Translations under genes and position numbers: made by a program
In this document: in pieces, positions 53,184 through 64,000 of the stretch
Numbering within the stretch: the first letter of the stretch is position 1
Layout: every line of letters begins with the position of its first letter
Notes under the pieces: generated by a model
What the model was told of the DNA's origin: nothing
What the model saw: the letters and a program-made list of their open reading frames with translations, nothing else
The model's database searches: none
DNA from: Kappaphycus alvarezii
Taxonomy: Eukaryota; Rhodophyta; Florideophyceae; Gigartinales; Solieriaceae
Reading direction: 5' to 3'
Assembly: GCA_002205965.3 (NCBI GenBank)
Contig: NADL03000614.1
Location: 930,001-994,000 of the forward strand
Length of the DNA stretch: 64,000 bases

Positions 53184-56079
53184 ATGCCGCCCGCCCGCCC
53201 GAACGGCCACCCCGACGGCCTTGCAAACGGCCTCTCCAACCTCAACCTATCTTCCAATCCTCCCCCACCTCAACCTCAGACCCTTCGTTTCTGCGTCTCC
53301 GCCCCCACCAACTACGGCGACACCATTCTCCTCTCCGGATCCTCCCCGACCCTCGGCTCATTCCATCCCTCCCGCGCAATCCCGCTTTCTTTGAAGCCCC
53401 CGACCTCTGGACCTGTCAAATCTCCCATCCCCTTCCGGACCGTGCCTTCCCTACCTACAAGTATGGCCTCTTATCCCCCTCCGGTACCGTACTCTGGGAA
53501 TCCGGTCGAGAACGTTGTCTAACCACCTTACCCGACGCACCCATTGGTGACATTCTCATTCGAGATGTCTGGCGCTCCAAGCCTGACCCTATTCGTGAGA
53601 TTTTCAGCACCTCCGCTTTTGCCCATGTTGTTTTTCGACGTCCCCTTGAGCATAGGATGGGGCGCAAGGTCGCCGATGCTGCAGCTTGTGCTGCCGTTAC
53701 AAAGGCCATGGTCTTGGGCCGAGGCGCCTTTGTGCTTCGATTTGAGGTCTTTGCGGAGAGGGTCAGGTTGGCTGACCACGTCTGTGTCATTGGAGATAAC
53801 GAAATGTTGGGCAATTGGCATGTCGCTAATGCTGTCCCCATGGCTGATTGTGAGAGTCCGGTGTGGAGTGTTTGTGTCGCTATGCCGGCAGCTGTCAGGA
53901 AAGTTCGATACCGTTTTGTCATTCGTGAAAAGGCCACTGGAAAGGTTGTCGTCGATGATGATAGGGAACGCACTTTGCACTTGAATGAAGACGACTCTAG
54001 GTTTTTGGCCATGGGTCTTGGAGTTGCCCCGGTGGTTTTGGCGGCGGGGGAAGGTAGCTTGAGCTTGGGTAAGAAATGGAAGGGTGCGGGCGTCGCCTTA
54101 CCGGTCTTTAGTGTCAGGACAAAGGACAGTTGCGGTGTGGGTGATTTTAACGATTTGTTGAAGCTTGTCGATTTTTGCACAGCCGCCGGTTATCAGCTTT
54201 TGCAGTTGTTACCAGTCAATGATACGACGTCAAACGGCAATTACAGGGATAGCTACCCTACTCAGCCGTGTCTAGCTTTGCTTTGCATCCTCAGTATTTG
54301 TGCATTGACAAGTTGGGCAAGATGCCGACAAGTGTCGCGGCAGAGTATATCAAGGAGAAGGAGGAGTTGAATCACCTAAAGTGTGTCGATTACATGCGCG
54401 TCATGGACGTGAAGAATCGATTCATTAGGAAGATGTATGCTATACAAAAGACAGAGTTTCTGCAGTCCAAGGAGTTTACCAGGTGGTTTGAGGACAATCA
54501 GAACTGGTTAGTCCCTTACGCCCTGTTTCGATTTTTCATGGAGGTCAACGGAAGCTCCAACTACGATTTATGGGGTGCTAGAAAAAGCATGTCTGTCGAA
54601 GATATGCGCATCCTCGCTGCACCGGACACATTCCACTTTGACTACCTGGGCGTAGTCTACTACACTCAATTTCATCTTCACAAACAGTTGTCCGCAGCCT
54701 CGGCATACGCAGCGGAGCACGGAGTCGTGTTCAAGGGCGACCTGCCCATCGGCGTAAACCGACATTGTGTCGATACTTGGGCAAACCCGCACCTCTTCCG
54801 CCTAAATATGCAGGCGGGGGCGCCACCTGACTTTTTCAGCACTCATGGACAGAACTGGTTGTTTCCCACCTACGATTGGGAGGCCATGAGTAAGGACAAC
54901 TACGCATGGTGGCGCAGCCGTCTCGGGCAGATGGCCAAATATTTCCATGCGTATCGCATTGACCACATTCTCGGCTTTTTCCGAATCTGGGAAATTCCGG
55001 AATCGTTCAAAACAGGCATGGCTGGGCGTTTCTTCCCGGCCCATGCCATAACCCGGCAGGAACTGGAATCGTTGGGCTTATGGGATATCGATCGATACTG
55101 TATGCCGTACGTGCATGACGGAATTTTGCAAGAACTTTTCCACGACGACTGGTGGAAGATTAAAGATCGGTTTTTCGAGCCACTGTATGACCGACTCAAG
55201 TTCAAAGAGCAGTATGACACCGAGAGAAAGGTGGAAAAGGAGCTAGACTTGCCTACAGATGCCCCGGAGGCAGAGAAGAAGTTTAACGAAAAGGTGAAGG
55301 GTTTGCTTTTTGACTTGCACAACAATGTGTGCCTTTTGCGTGATGTAGAAGATGTCCACAAGTTCCATCCGCGATTCATGTTGCAACAGACAAGCAGCTA
55401 TGCGCAGTTGCCCTCCAATGAATGGAAGGGGACCTTGCACAATCTGCATGAAGATTACATGCACCGACGACAAGATGAGCTTTGGAAGAAGAATGGCCTC
55501 GAGCGCTTACCGATGATGAAGTCGGCAAGCAAGATGCTTGTATGCGGGGAGGACCTTGGCCTGGTACCGAATTGCGTCCCGTCTGTAATGGAAGAGACGA
55601 GCATTCTGAGCCTTGCAGTGCAGCGCATGCCCGCAGGAGATGTGGAATTTGGACGGGCCTCCGAGTACCAGTATGAATGTGTTGCAACAACGTCATCACA
55701 TGATACAAGCACCTTCCGTGGCTGGTGGGAGGAGATATCTGCAGACTCCAGGATGCGCTATTGGACGGACATAATGGGACGAGATGGCTCATTGCCTCCG
55801 CCAGTAGAGTGCACCACGGAGGTGGCTGAGTGGGCGGTTGCTGATCACTTGGCATGCCCGGCCATGTGGGCAATCTTCCCTCTGCAAGATTTGCTGGCGA
55901 TAGATGAGGAGTTGAGAAGACAAGATGCGAAGGCTGAACAAATTAATGATCCCAGTAATCCGGACCATGTTTGGAACTTTAGAATGCATGTCACGGTTGA
56001 GCATATCATGGACAAGAAGGAATTTGTGCGCAAGTTGGCCACGTTGAATAAGAAACATGACAGGGGAGTGCCTTATTAG
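53184..56079 (+). CDS. DPE2: 4-alpha-glucanotransferase, DPE2 type (two CBM20 + GH77)
   Basis: About 965 residues, the size of plant DPE2. It starts at ATG 53,184 (MPPARPNGHPDGLANG). CBM20-1 spans residues about 33-130 (LRFCVSAPTNYGDTILLSGS, TLGSFHPSRAIPLS, then DLWTCQI, FPTYKYGLLSPSG). CBM20-2 is at about 185-285 (FVLRFEVFAERVRLADHVCV, MLGNWHVANAVPM, VRYRFVI). The GH77 domain follows to the end with the catalytic Asp at 54,961 (RIDHILGFFRIW), the acid/base Glu at 55,549 (CGEDLGLVP) and the third Asp at 55,702 (SSHDTSTFRGWW). The enzyme transfers glucose from maltose to a cytosolic glucan, part of starch turnover; there is no transit peptide. Two single-base deletions break the frame, near 53,395 (in CTTTCTTTGAA) and 54,257 (in ACCCTACTC). 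Adding one base at each restores the family consensus, so these look like sequence errors. It converges with Der, 267 bp away. Confidence 0.93.
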
Positions 56080-56346
56080 GGGCAAAAAAGAAAGTAAATC
56101 GACTCGCTAGGGCCAGTGTGGTTTAGAGACCATTCCGGGGAGAAACAGATAGGTTGACGCTCGGAAGGGCTGAAGAAAAGGATTATTGGGCAGAGTAAAT
56201 CTGTTCATTTCGTAAACCCTTTTGTTAAATGTTCAGCTAACTGCGTCTCGGAGGTCCAGGTGCTAGTTGGATCCAACGGCATATCCAACATGTATACGAT
56301 GACATACACTCATTTCATTAAATTTTGTAGAGCCTCGCCGTACGTA
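56080..56346. other. Convergent intergenic region
   Basis: The 3' ends of DPE2 (plus) and Der (minus) face each other over 267 bp. No third gene. Poly(A) signals were not clearly identified. Confidence 0.5.
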
Positions 56347-58358
56347 TCACTTTCTTTTCCGCCTAGATGGCCGCTTGACCCGAATGGGAACGCCTTGAAA
56401 TCCAAACTCTTGCCTTATTGCGTTTGTCAGCATCCTTAAATAATTGAGTGATACCGCGGATGACCCATCTAGTCTAAACATAGGAGGTCGAATCTTCTTT
56501 TGCGATATAAACTTTGTCACGCCGATGCGGTTGCGCTTCTCCCCTGGGAATCCTTTTCCAACGCTTATTCTGTCATTGAAGCCCGCGACGAAGCGATTTA
56601 GAGATGACGTTGTGACTCTTTTCTCCCATCTCTCCCTCGCCCGTTGTACGGCTTGAAACAATCGCTTCGACTGCGCCTCCCCATGATTCCACTCCTTTGC
56701 TGACATCTCTACTACTTCCACACCCTTTAACGCAGACACCTTGTGATCCACGTCATACCTCAACCTCAACCTGAACTGGGCCAGATTCTCAGCACTCAGC
56801 TGATCCATCTTATTGACGACCAGGACAACAGCCCTGCCTTCCGTCACCGCCACGTCCAATAATTTCAAATCCTGATGGCACAACGGGTTGGCTGAATCCA
56901 ACATGACAATCACGACATGCGACCTTCGCAACGCATTCAGCGATGACCTCACACTGAGCCTCTCCAGTTTGTCAGTCCCCACCCTTCCTCTCGCGCGGAT
57001 GCCGGCAGTATCCACCAACCACACCGGAATTCCATCTGGAGTGCTCACCCCTTCGGCAAGCTCCATTCACACAATAATGCATCTCTGGTCACCCCCGCGA
57101 CCGGGCCTACCAATGATCGATCATGTCCCACCAATCGATTCAGCAAAGTACTCTTACCGACATTCGGCCTCCCTACAATAGACACAACAAGTTGTTGTAA
57201 CGGTTCCTCGCCCTTTCTTTCCCCACAACCCAATACCAACTCATCGTCCCATGAATCATCCCGCTCCTCTTGCGTTCCTGGCTGAACCTTTTCGACGTCG
57301 TCGACGGACTGGAGCCCTTTCTCCAGTTGCTTATTATACGCGTCATTGACCTCCGCATACAAGTCGACAAACCCCAGATTATGCTCTGCGGACACGACGA
57401 CGGGGTCGCCAAAGCCGAGCTCATAAGCCTCCATGACATTTTTATCCGAGTCTTTAAGATCACATTTGTTGGCAACGACGACAACTGGTTTCCCCTCGCC
57501 AACCCTCTTCAACCACACAGCCAAGGCGCGATCGATCTCCGTGACACCGACAGCGGCATCAACGACGAAAAACACCATATCTGCCCTGTGGACAGCCTCT
57601 GCAGTCCCCTTTTCCATACTTTGATACAGTGTACGATACGCCGGGACCTGCGAGTGCGCGGTAAGATTGACCAAAGAGTCAAGGTTCCCCTCCGTACCAA
57701 CCTGAGGATAAACAGCATGACCACTGTGAACGAGCGGCGGGTTGGAAACCACGTCCTCCAAACCAGCAGTGTCGATAAGCGAGAACCTCAAATCGGAAAT
57801 GGTTGCCACTGCTTCCCGCGGGTCCCTAGTGACGCCCGGGGCAGGATCAACGACGGAATGAACAAAGACAGGCGGGGAGGCTGATGGGTCGTTATCGACG
57901 GTGCGGTGTTGAGTACTGGCGGCGAGTCGGTTGAATAGGGTGGATTTGCCGACATTGGGACGACCGATGAGAGCGATTCGCAGGGAGGTTTGGACAAAGA
58001 TGACGGGGGGAGGGGAATTACGGGGGCGATGAGTGATGGGGATTTGTGGGACGGGCGAGGGGAGGGGCGGAGTGTGGCTTCGTCGATGGAGAGGTTTGTG
58101 TGGATGGGTCGGTGTGGGAGGTATGACGGGCGGAGGGGAGAGGGATGGGGGAAAGGGCGGGAGAGGAGCGAGGCAACGAGGCGGAGACGGAGAGGCATGG
58201 GTGGGCGGTGTCGATCTGTTGTTCTGGATAAAGATGGAAGATTGCCAGGCAACGAGGAGGAACGCCGCGGTGGCCGCAGCTGGGCCGTGATCCAAATGGC
58301 CTCCGTTGACAGCGCACTGTACTGCACTGTACTGTATAAAATTGATGTGGCGGATCAT
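56347..58358 (-). CDS. der: Der/EngA double-domain GTPase, organellar
   Basis: Two G domains in tandem and a KH-like C-terminus, the Der (EngA) layout. G domain 1 has IALIGRPNVGKSTLFNR, APGVTRD, LIDTAGLE and VANKCDL. G domain 2 has VSIVGRPNVGKSTLLNR, VAGVTRD, LVDTAGIR and VNKMDQ. The end is YLRMLTNAIRQEFGFQGVPI followed by RVKRPSRRKRK. Der assists large ribosomal subunit assembly; in algae it is expected in plastid or mitochondrion. The first ATG is at 58,358, but in another frame an ATG at 58,198 starts MPLRLRLVASLLSRPFPHPS, a good transit peptide that would need one base shift before the first G1 motif. A one-base deletion near 57,063 (GAATG for GAAATG) splits the two domains. Long plus-strand frames here are shadows. 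Confidence 0.93.
58314..58337. repeat. GTACAG/CTGTAC cluster at the Der 5' end
   Basis: GCACTGTACTGCACTGTACT followed by GTATAAAA on the plus strand. It overlaps the most upstream possible Der start, which favours the downstream ATG at 58,198. Confidence 0.6.
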
Positions 58359-58379
58359 TGATCCGGGATCAAGAGGTTA

Positions 58380-58814
58380 GCATGAGTGCTGTAATGTTGT
58401 GGAGTCTATGGGTTGCATTACAGAAAAAATATATGGTTTATGTTGCCACACTGGTGGTGTAATACTGTAAGGCCGGTCCTTCCAATCGAACAAGGTACAG
58501 CGTAGAGAGTTTGCTCTTTCCTACCTTCCAGTGCTTTTAACCAGCGCTTTTTGACCACTTGTCTTTTTTACAGTCTGCGCAGACATTAGTCCTTTGCAAC
58601 CAGAGTTTTCTTTAATGTGGTAATTGTCGTCTGTAAGCGTTTATGCTTACACTAGAAGTTTTTCAAGCTGTCTTCATCTCGTATTTACTGATGCATTCAA
58701 TTTCTTCTGCTACTGTACTGTATTTACCGTACCGTACTGTACTGTACATGGTGGAATTTTCTTGTGGTCTACCCGTTCCTTTTGTTGGAGCGGGTACACC
58801 TGAACGGATACTCT
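58380..58814. other. Intergenic region with a CTGTAC cluster
   Basis: No gene. TACTGTACTGTATTTACCGT and ACCGTACTGTACTGTACATG lie at 58,711-58,752. The hAT element begins just downstream. Confidence 0.5.
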
Positions 58815-59907
58815 CCCCGAAGTAGTGATGGCGGGGAATTATTGGTCAGAATTTTAAGTACGTAAAAATTTTCTTTTCAAATCCCTGTAATTGAATTATT
58901 CCAAAATTAATTGTCATTTTATTCCCTACCTGTGCATATGAATTCACAAAGAAATTTATGACTACCTGTGTCATAAAAGAACTAATGACTTCCTAAAGTA
59001 ATTATACACATTAAAGAACTAATGACTTGATTACCAAATTATTCTCGGTGAGCAATAGACTGCACTATGGCAGTATTATTACTATTACTGTACCAATTAA
59101 TTACCTGTCTGACACAGAATTCACCACAATAACATGGAAAATAAAGACTGAATTACAATTCTCATTCTGTTGGAATAAATTCACCCTACCACATCTCCAA
59201 AACTTCATGACCAGAAAGTAATTAATTACTAATTTCGTATGACTTGACCACCACCGATACCCCTCAACGATCATGATTTTACAGTACTCAATTGTATTGC
59301 CTAGAATGGCACATTTTTGAACAAAGATTCAGAAAACACAATTAACTTGAGCAGAGCCGTTTAGGTAGGTACAAGGATTAGCGAATACTGCCAAAATTCA
59401 CAATTTTTTTTGCTTAAAAAAATCCCAGAGCGTGGATGCGCAATCTAACCCCTAATGCAAGCAAACAACCCTTGGGTCCGCGGAAAAGGTCCTACGGCCC
59501 CCTTTTTGTGCGAAACTCACCAGTTTCGGCGACTGCTCATCTTGTACCGTATGATGGAAATGCCAACAATCTAATCTTTTCTTCCGTGCAACTCGAACGG
59601 GTTCGCCCCAAAGATGAACCACTCAAGCGAAAGTTTAAATGTCGGCCTTGCGCCATAGTATGCGTTTTGGGACGTTGAACCACAAATGTCTGAAGCCACA
59701 TGAACAGAAAACACAAGACAAATGACATCCTCGTGTCATTGAATAAATGTAATGGGGGTTTAGCTAGTATATCAAGCCTGAACATCCCTGCCTTCAAGAA
59801 AATGTTCACCGAGAAGGTCAACAATGTGCTATATGACCAATAGGGTGCGTCGGTAGCCACTAACAAAAGGGTACCTAGAACGCAGATGAGCACCGCAGGA
59901 GCACGTA

Positions 59908-60090
59908 TATTCGCCTGAAGGAGGTTTCGACGGAAGAACTAGTAAAGGGTAGGTTCATTGGGCGGGCGATTAACCTTAAGGGGGATAAAGGGGTCACCTT
60001 AGAGGTGTCGACGGCTTGGAGACCTAGAGTTGGGGGCCAATGGGTGCTTGCCTTTACAACTTTGCTACTCCACTCCTACCGTCCTCGTTA
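59908..60090 (+). CDS. Unidentified coding-like patch inside the hAT element
   Basis: One frame reads STYIRLKEVSTEELVKGRFI, GRAINLKGDKGVTLEVST, WRPRVGGQWVLAFTTLLLHS, YRPRYK and then GTGAGC, a possible 5' splice site. It has no ATG in frame and a stop just upstream. It may be an exon or a fragment of another element carried in the transposon. No family is recognised. Confidence 0.25.
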
Positions 60091-60362
60091 TAAGGTGAGC
60101 TACCCTACTACAACTACTGTTAATCTGCACTACTGTACGTTGCTCCTAAAGGACAAGTGACCCCACTACCGTCACCTCCTCGATCCATCAATAGGAGCTA
60201 CTTATTCTAAAATATCTAGTCAATTACCTAATGGTCCACCTGGTGTCCCCACATGGGCTATGGCGGTTTAGTCCACTCCCCCGGCTTACAGCCTCTACTT
60301 TACACCCCAGGTGCTACTGTACTACAAACAAATCGGGTTCGGTTGAGAAAAAATTTATTCGG

Positions 60363-62318
60363 TTATGCCAGAATTGATTGCTCTCAATCAAATACCGCTT
60401 GCTATTGTTGAAGATTCGGGGTTTCAGGCAATTGTTAATTAATTTGCTCCTTAGATCAACCATGTCAGCCGTCAGGCCGTCAGTCGTACCCTACCGAAAT
60501 TCGAGGCTATTGTTGATAAGCTGAATGCTGATACACTCGAAAAAGTTCTGATTTCAGCTGGAACTACAGATTTTTGGACAGCTAAAAACAGTCATTTCAA
60601 TTCATCTTTAACAATATCGCTTATTGGCAGCGAATGGGGATACCATACAAACTTGTTTTGCTGCACTAAGCTGTTTGGTCGCTATACTGGAAAGGAACTT
60701 TCACGCTTCCTTCTTGAATCTACGAAGGAATTACGAATAGGAAAAAAGTGGCTTTTATAACAACTGACAGCGCTGCTAATGCGAGGAACTAAGTCAACCT
60801 TAGGTTGGAAGAGGGATGGATTTTGGCTGAAAATGAGGATTCTGTACTGCTGGAGTCGCGGCTCCAGAAAATCGGAGAGCTTAGAAGTGGAGAGGTAACT
60901 CACGAGGTCGCCTCGATTTATGCACAAGAAAGGGATGCAATTACGTTTAAGGCAACTGAATCTGAACCCGTTGCCAGTGAATCAGTATTCGAAGAAGTAA
61001 AAACTGGACTGGATGAAAATAATATCAGTAAGTATTTCAGCGAAGATTCACTCGATTATCAGCTCAATTTGATCCTGAATGCCACCTTACCGCAGTTGCC
61101 TGAAAAATTCTCCCTTGCAGATACTGCTAATGAAGATCCTCGACCAATCAGACAGAGTCAGCCTACACCTTCAGATCTTCTTGGAACCGAATTGCATGTG
61201 AATCTCATTCGCTTCAGATTTCGTTTCGTAAGGCATTTTCAGACAAGGAGATTTCCGAATTACTTATAAAAGTACGCCAGACTGTCAAGTTTTTTAAGAA
61301 GTCTGCAGTCTGCACAGTACCTTATTTCAGATCTTTCGTCCAAAAATTCGGGTATATTGCGGCCAATTTTGGATGTTAAGACAAGATAAGGATCTACTGT
61401 TTCAATGGTTGAGAGGTTTTTGTATTTGGAACCGTATTTTGGATCTGCAATCGAAAAACTGTATGCTGACAATGTTACATGGAAAGGTGCCGGTCCAGCT
61501 GATAGACCTACCGCTAGAGAAAAGTTATCTCTGAAAGCTATTTATGAGCTATTCAGGGCATTTGAAGAAAGTATAGCTTTGTTGGGATCTCATGTAGGCC
61601 TGACAATGCATTTGAAGGACATTTGATAGGCAGAAATTTTGAAAATTCTAAAAAAGAAGAAGGAGCAAAATTTAATGGACTCTGTGACGCGAAGATTGGT
61701 AGATGATTTACCTGAATTAATCCTGAACTGTCGTAGGAAGAATAACCTTCAGTGTTCAATGGCAGATCATTGCGCTCATGTGGCAACTCTTCTGACTCCC
61801 AGGTATTTCAAAATGAAGCACAAGGTATTCTAAGGTGGATTTGATGCTTCCTCCATTTCTGACACAACTGCTGTGAAGCTTATCTCAAAATTGGCCGAAG
61901 ACTACTTCACTGTCACGGTTTAGTCAGGGTCGGATGCTTTAAATGAAAAAGCATCCGAACATTCAAAGACTGGTGTTTTATCAAGTTTCAATTCAAATGA
62001 TGATGATTTGCAATTGGGGATAAAGTTGATGCCTCCATTGATTCTTAAATTAATCTTCATAAGCATATGGCGGCTTCTGCGAAAGAAATCGAACCGCTTG
62101 ATTTTGGAAGAAGTATGAAGGCACATTCCCAATCTTATCTCGAGAAGGCACCTGTTGATTTTACTCTCAATTTTTCCTCCACATCATCTGAAAGAGTTTT
62201 TAGCGTTGCTGGATCAATTAGATACAAGAAGAGATCCCATCTGACAGCTGGCCTTACCGAATGTCTTTTGAAAGTTGGAGACTATCTGAAAGACAAAAGC
62301 ATCTTCCAGACGAATTGA
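60363..62318 (+). pseudogene. hAT transposase, broken
   Basis: The N-terminal part reads IALNQIPLAIVEDSGFQAIV, then a DDE-core start ISAGTTDFWTAKNSHFNSSL, typical of hAT (TDxWTS-like). Stops and shifts follow near 60,755-61,020. The middle reads LEPYFGSAIEKLYADNV. The C-terminal dimerisation domain is clear at 62,180-62,300: STSSERVFSVAGSIRYKKRS, then LTAGLTECLLKVGDYL. No BED zinc finger was found at the 5' side. It cannot be functional as written. Confidence 0.8.
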
Positions 62319-63095
62319 ATTAGATCCGCCATATTAAGAATGTTATAAATTCTTTATTTGAAGTCTTTTTATACCTTTTGTATGTCACGCTACCTGCGGT
62401 ATAATAAAATTGCGCTCGCTACTTTGACGAAATATTCTTCGGTTTACTTACATATACAATGCTTTTCTGTCCCAGGCCCAGTACAAATAAGTATTTATTG
62501 ATATCCATATTAATAACTACAACTTATCCCTTTCAAGTAAGTTCGACATTCACTTTCACATGGTTAGTGGACTCAAGTTTATAAAAGTTGTGTTTTTTGC
62601 CCTTCTGGCGAAATACTACTATGAGTAGCACTCCATTTTCTGGCGCTTCTTAGTTGGCATCTAGATAACAACTTCATTCTCCTACATTATGACAGTAGTC
62701 TGAGAACGATCTCGGAATCAGGAAATTAAATTACCGCTCCAACTAAGTTGCTGCGAGAAAGGATGTGACTATCTAGAATTACAGGACTTAGGCTTAACCA
62801 CTCGAATACGGGTCGATTGTTGAGAACTATGACGCGAATAGTTGTATATATACATTGCATATTTCAAATGTGGCCTGATGCATGTGGCCGACGTGGGCCA
62901 CCCGATTAGCACTAAGCTAGCAATATAGTCGGATCCTGCAGCAGACACCCGTTTTACTGATGCCATAAAGCCACTATCGACTGGGCGCATTGGTGGTTGT
63001 CTCCAAGTGAGTGCATTGGCCAGGGGCTGCTCAACAATTGAGGCGTTCCTGTGTCTTTGGGTTCGAAACCTTACTCTGAAGATCGATCTGCCCTA

Positions 63096-63226
63096 TACAG
63101 TACAGTGCAACATGGATTCATGTACTGCATTGTACAGTTCAGTGCATGACTGCATGTTGCACCTTTGTGCTAGCCCTTACACTGTAATGTAAAGCACTGT
63201 ACAGTACTGTATAGCACAGTGCAGAA
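63096..63226. repeat. GTACAG/CTGTAC cluster inside the hAT element
   Basis: TACAGTACAGTGCAA at 63,097 and AGCACTGTACAGTACTGTAT at 63,193. It shows the motif is also carried by a transposon. Confidence 0.6.
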
Positions 63227-63272
63227 CTATTCAGTTCGTTATGACTAGGGGAATTAATTTCTTCGGGGAATG

Positions 63273-63312
63273 AATGACCTAGCTTGTCATAATTATGACA
63301 AGCTAGGTCATT
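63273..63312. repeat. Perfect 40-bp palindrome
   Basis: AATGACCTAGCTTGTCATAA is followed directly by its exact reverse complement, without a spacer, in the right subterminal region of the hAT element. Confidence 0.9.
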
Positions 63313-63851
63313 AAAATAAGAGTTCATAGTCATAATTATGAATATGACTTCATAAATTACTTATGAGGTAATAATTCCTGTTTTGGTCTGAAAGGGAATT
63401 AAATTACCCGGTAATAGAATATTTTCATTTATTAAGTGCCTGTCATGGAATTTTTTTATTACCCGCCATCACTACCCCGAAGTACAGTATTACTGTATTA
63501 GGGCTAACACAATTTCATACTGTAGCTCCAAGTACAGAGTAGTGCACAAATATATACAAAAAGGCCCTCGTCGTGTGTATAAAGAAGCGCATGCTGCTGA
63601 GGATTTTGCATTGCAGTATGTACTGAGATATAGAACAAAAAGTGCTTCATTGTGATTGGGTACAGGGAGATCGGCGAGGTCGACACGTGTGCCTCCCTCA
63701 CTTTTTACTGTGCGAGAATAAAAGGGCAGTCAGGCGGGGATCCTCCCGGAGGAGGGGGGCAGACTTCTCACTATCTTTCACATGGTAGCATCGCGGTAAC
63801 AACGAGCTCAGAGACCCCGCAAAACTTCATCACCTTCTCCCTTTTCCCAAC

Positions 63852-63896
63852 ATGTCCTCGTCCGACTCCATAGAGAGTGTAAGGAATCGACCCTGA
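63852..63896 (+). CDS. Possible first exon of a gene leaving the right edge
   Basis: ATG at 63,852 in a pyrimidine-rich leader (CCTTCTCCCTTTTCCCAAC) begins MSSSDSIES. GTAAGG at 63,879 could be a 5' splice site; without splicing the frame stops after 14 codons. An AATAAAAG lies about 135 bp upstream. The evidence is weak. Confidence 0.25.
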   Translation: MSSSDSIESVRNRP

Positions 63897-64000
63897 CAGG
63901 ATCGAACTATCCCACTTGGTCTATAATGGTCCGTGAACTTCTACAGGGAGAAGGGCTGCTAGGGCTTTTGAAAAATGACCATCCGATCCAAATATAGCCA

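Larger units (their letters stand above)
58823..63474 (+). mobile_element. hAT-superfamily DNA transposon, 4.65 kb
   Basis: Terminal inverted repeats TAGTGATGGCGGG (58,823-58,835) and its complement at 63,462-63,474 are flanked by a perfect 8-bp duplication, CCCCGAAG (58,815-58,822 and 63,475-63,482). An 8-bp duplication and TAGTGATG ends are typical of hAT elements. The transposase remnant lies at 60,363-62,318. AATGACTT-like words recur near both ends, and a 40-bp perfect palindrome lies at 63,273-63,312. The remainder is noncoding apart from a weak patch at 59,908-60,090. Confidence 0.88.

Noticed and set aside
53024-53184. Upstream extension of DPE2 from the frame opening at 53,024
   Set aside because: That frame is the one used after the first shift. 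Before it, the family-like N-terminus and first CBM20 strands are in the frame of the ATG at 53,184.
63050-63080. tRNA T-loop-like GGGTTCGAAACC
   Set aside because: No matching acceptor stem, D-arm or anticodon arm could be folded around it.
48927-63226. GTACAG clusters as a CRISPR array
   Set aside because: Repeat units are 6-mers in short runs without regular spacers, and the genome is eukaryotic.

Overview
The window is nuclear DNA from a eukaryote, most likely a florideophyte-type red alga (inference). The host genes that can be named are a cytosolic-starch disproportionating enzyme of the DPE2 type (two CBM20 starch-binding modules plus a GH77 catalytic domain) and a Der/EngA double GTPase. 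Both are essentially intronless and packed closely together. Around them lies a very transposon-rich landscape of Ty3/gypsy LTR elements, non-LTR (LINE-like) elements with a C-terminal Cys/His plus nuclease-like domain, a hAT element and a piggyBac-like element. Other eukaryotes with cytosolic starch cannot be excluded.

Layout. 0-0.4 kb: 5' end of a secreted-protein gene leaving the left edge. 1.9-4 kb: fragments and the 3' end of a LINE (called LINE-A here). 4,184-11,693: a complete Ty3/gypsy element (Element 1) with paired LTRs and a perfect 5-bp target duplication. 11.7-13.75 kb: nested pieces of a second LINE (LINE-B). 13,863-20,716: a second, defective Ty3/gypsy element on the minus strand (Element 2), carrying an extra ORF in antisense. 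22,021-23,398: a long solo LTR related to Element 1 with open reading frames inside it. 23.4-30 kb: noncoding repeats and weak coding patches. 30,285-31,079: a probable glycosyltransferase gene. 31.9-36 kb: LINE-B, a related LINE (LINE-C) and LINE-A tails. 37-41.3 kb: an old gypsy remnant. 41.3-44.1 kb: AT-rich desert. 44,081-47,879: piggyBac-like transposon. 48.4-52.6 kb: gag and RT fragments, hairpins and one or two unidentified genes. 53,184-58,358: convergent DPE2 and Der. 58,823-63,474: a hAT element with a perfect 8-bp target duplication. 63.5-64 kb: possible first exon leaving the right edge.

The most interesting material is in the retroelements. Element 1 encodes, after its integrase, an extension made of two copies of an unrecognised domain of about 125 residues. 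Element 2 holds in the same place an unrelated antisense ORF whose spaced Cys, His and Asp residues suggest a papain-fold cysteine peptidase. The solo LTR carries its own ORFs. LINE-A has left several insertions of only 42-59 bp with clear target duplications.

A caution runs through the annotation. Almost every conserved gene is broken by single-base shifts, and the two LTRs of Element 1 differ mostly by one-base indels rather than substitutions. This looks like residual indel error in a long-read assembly, so 'broken' host genes and Element 1 may in truth be intact.
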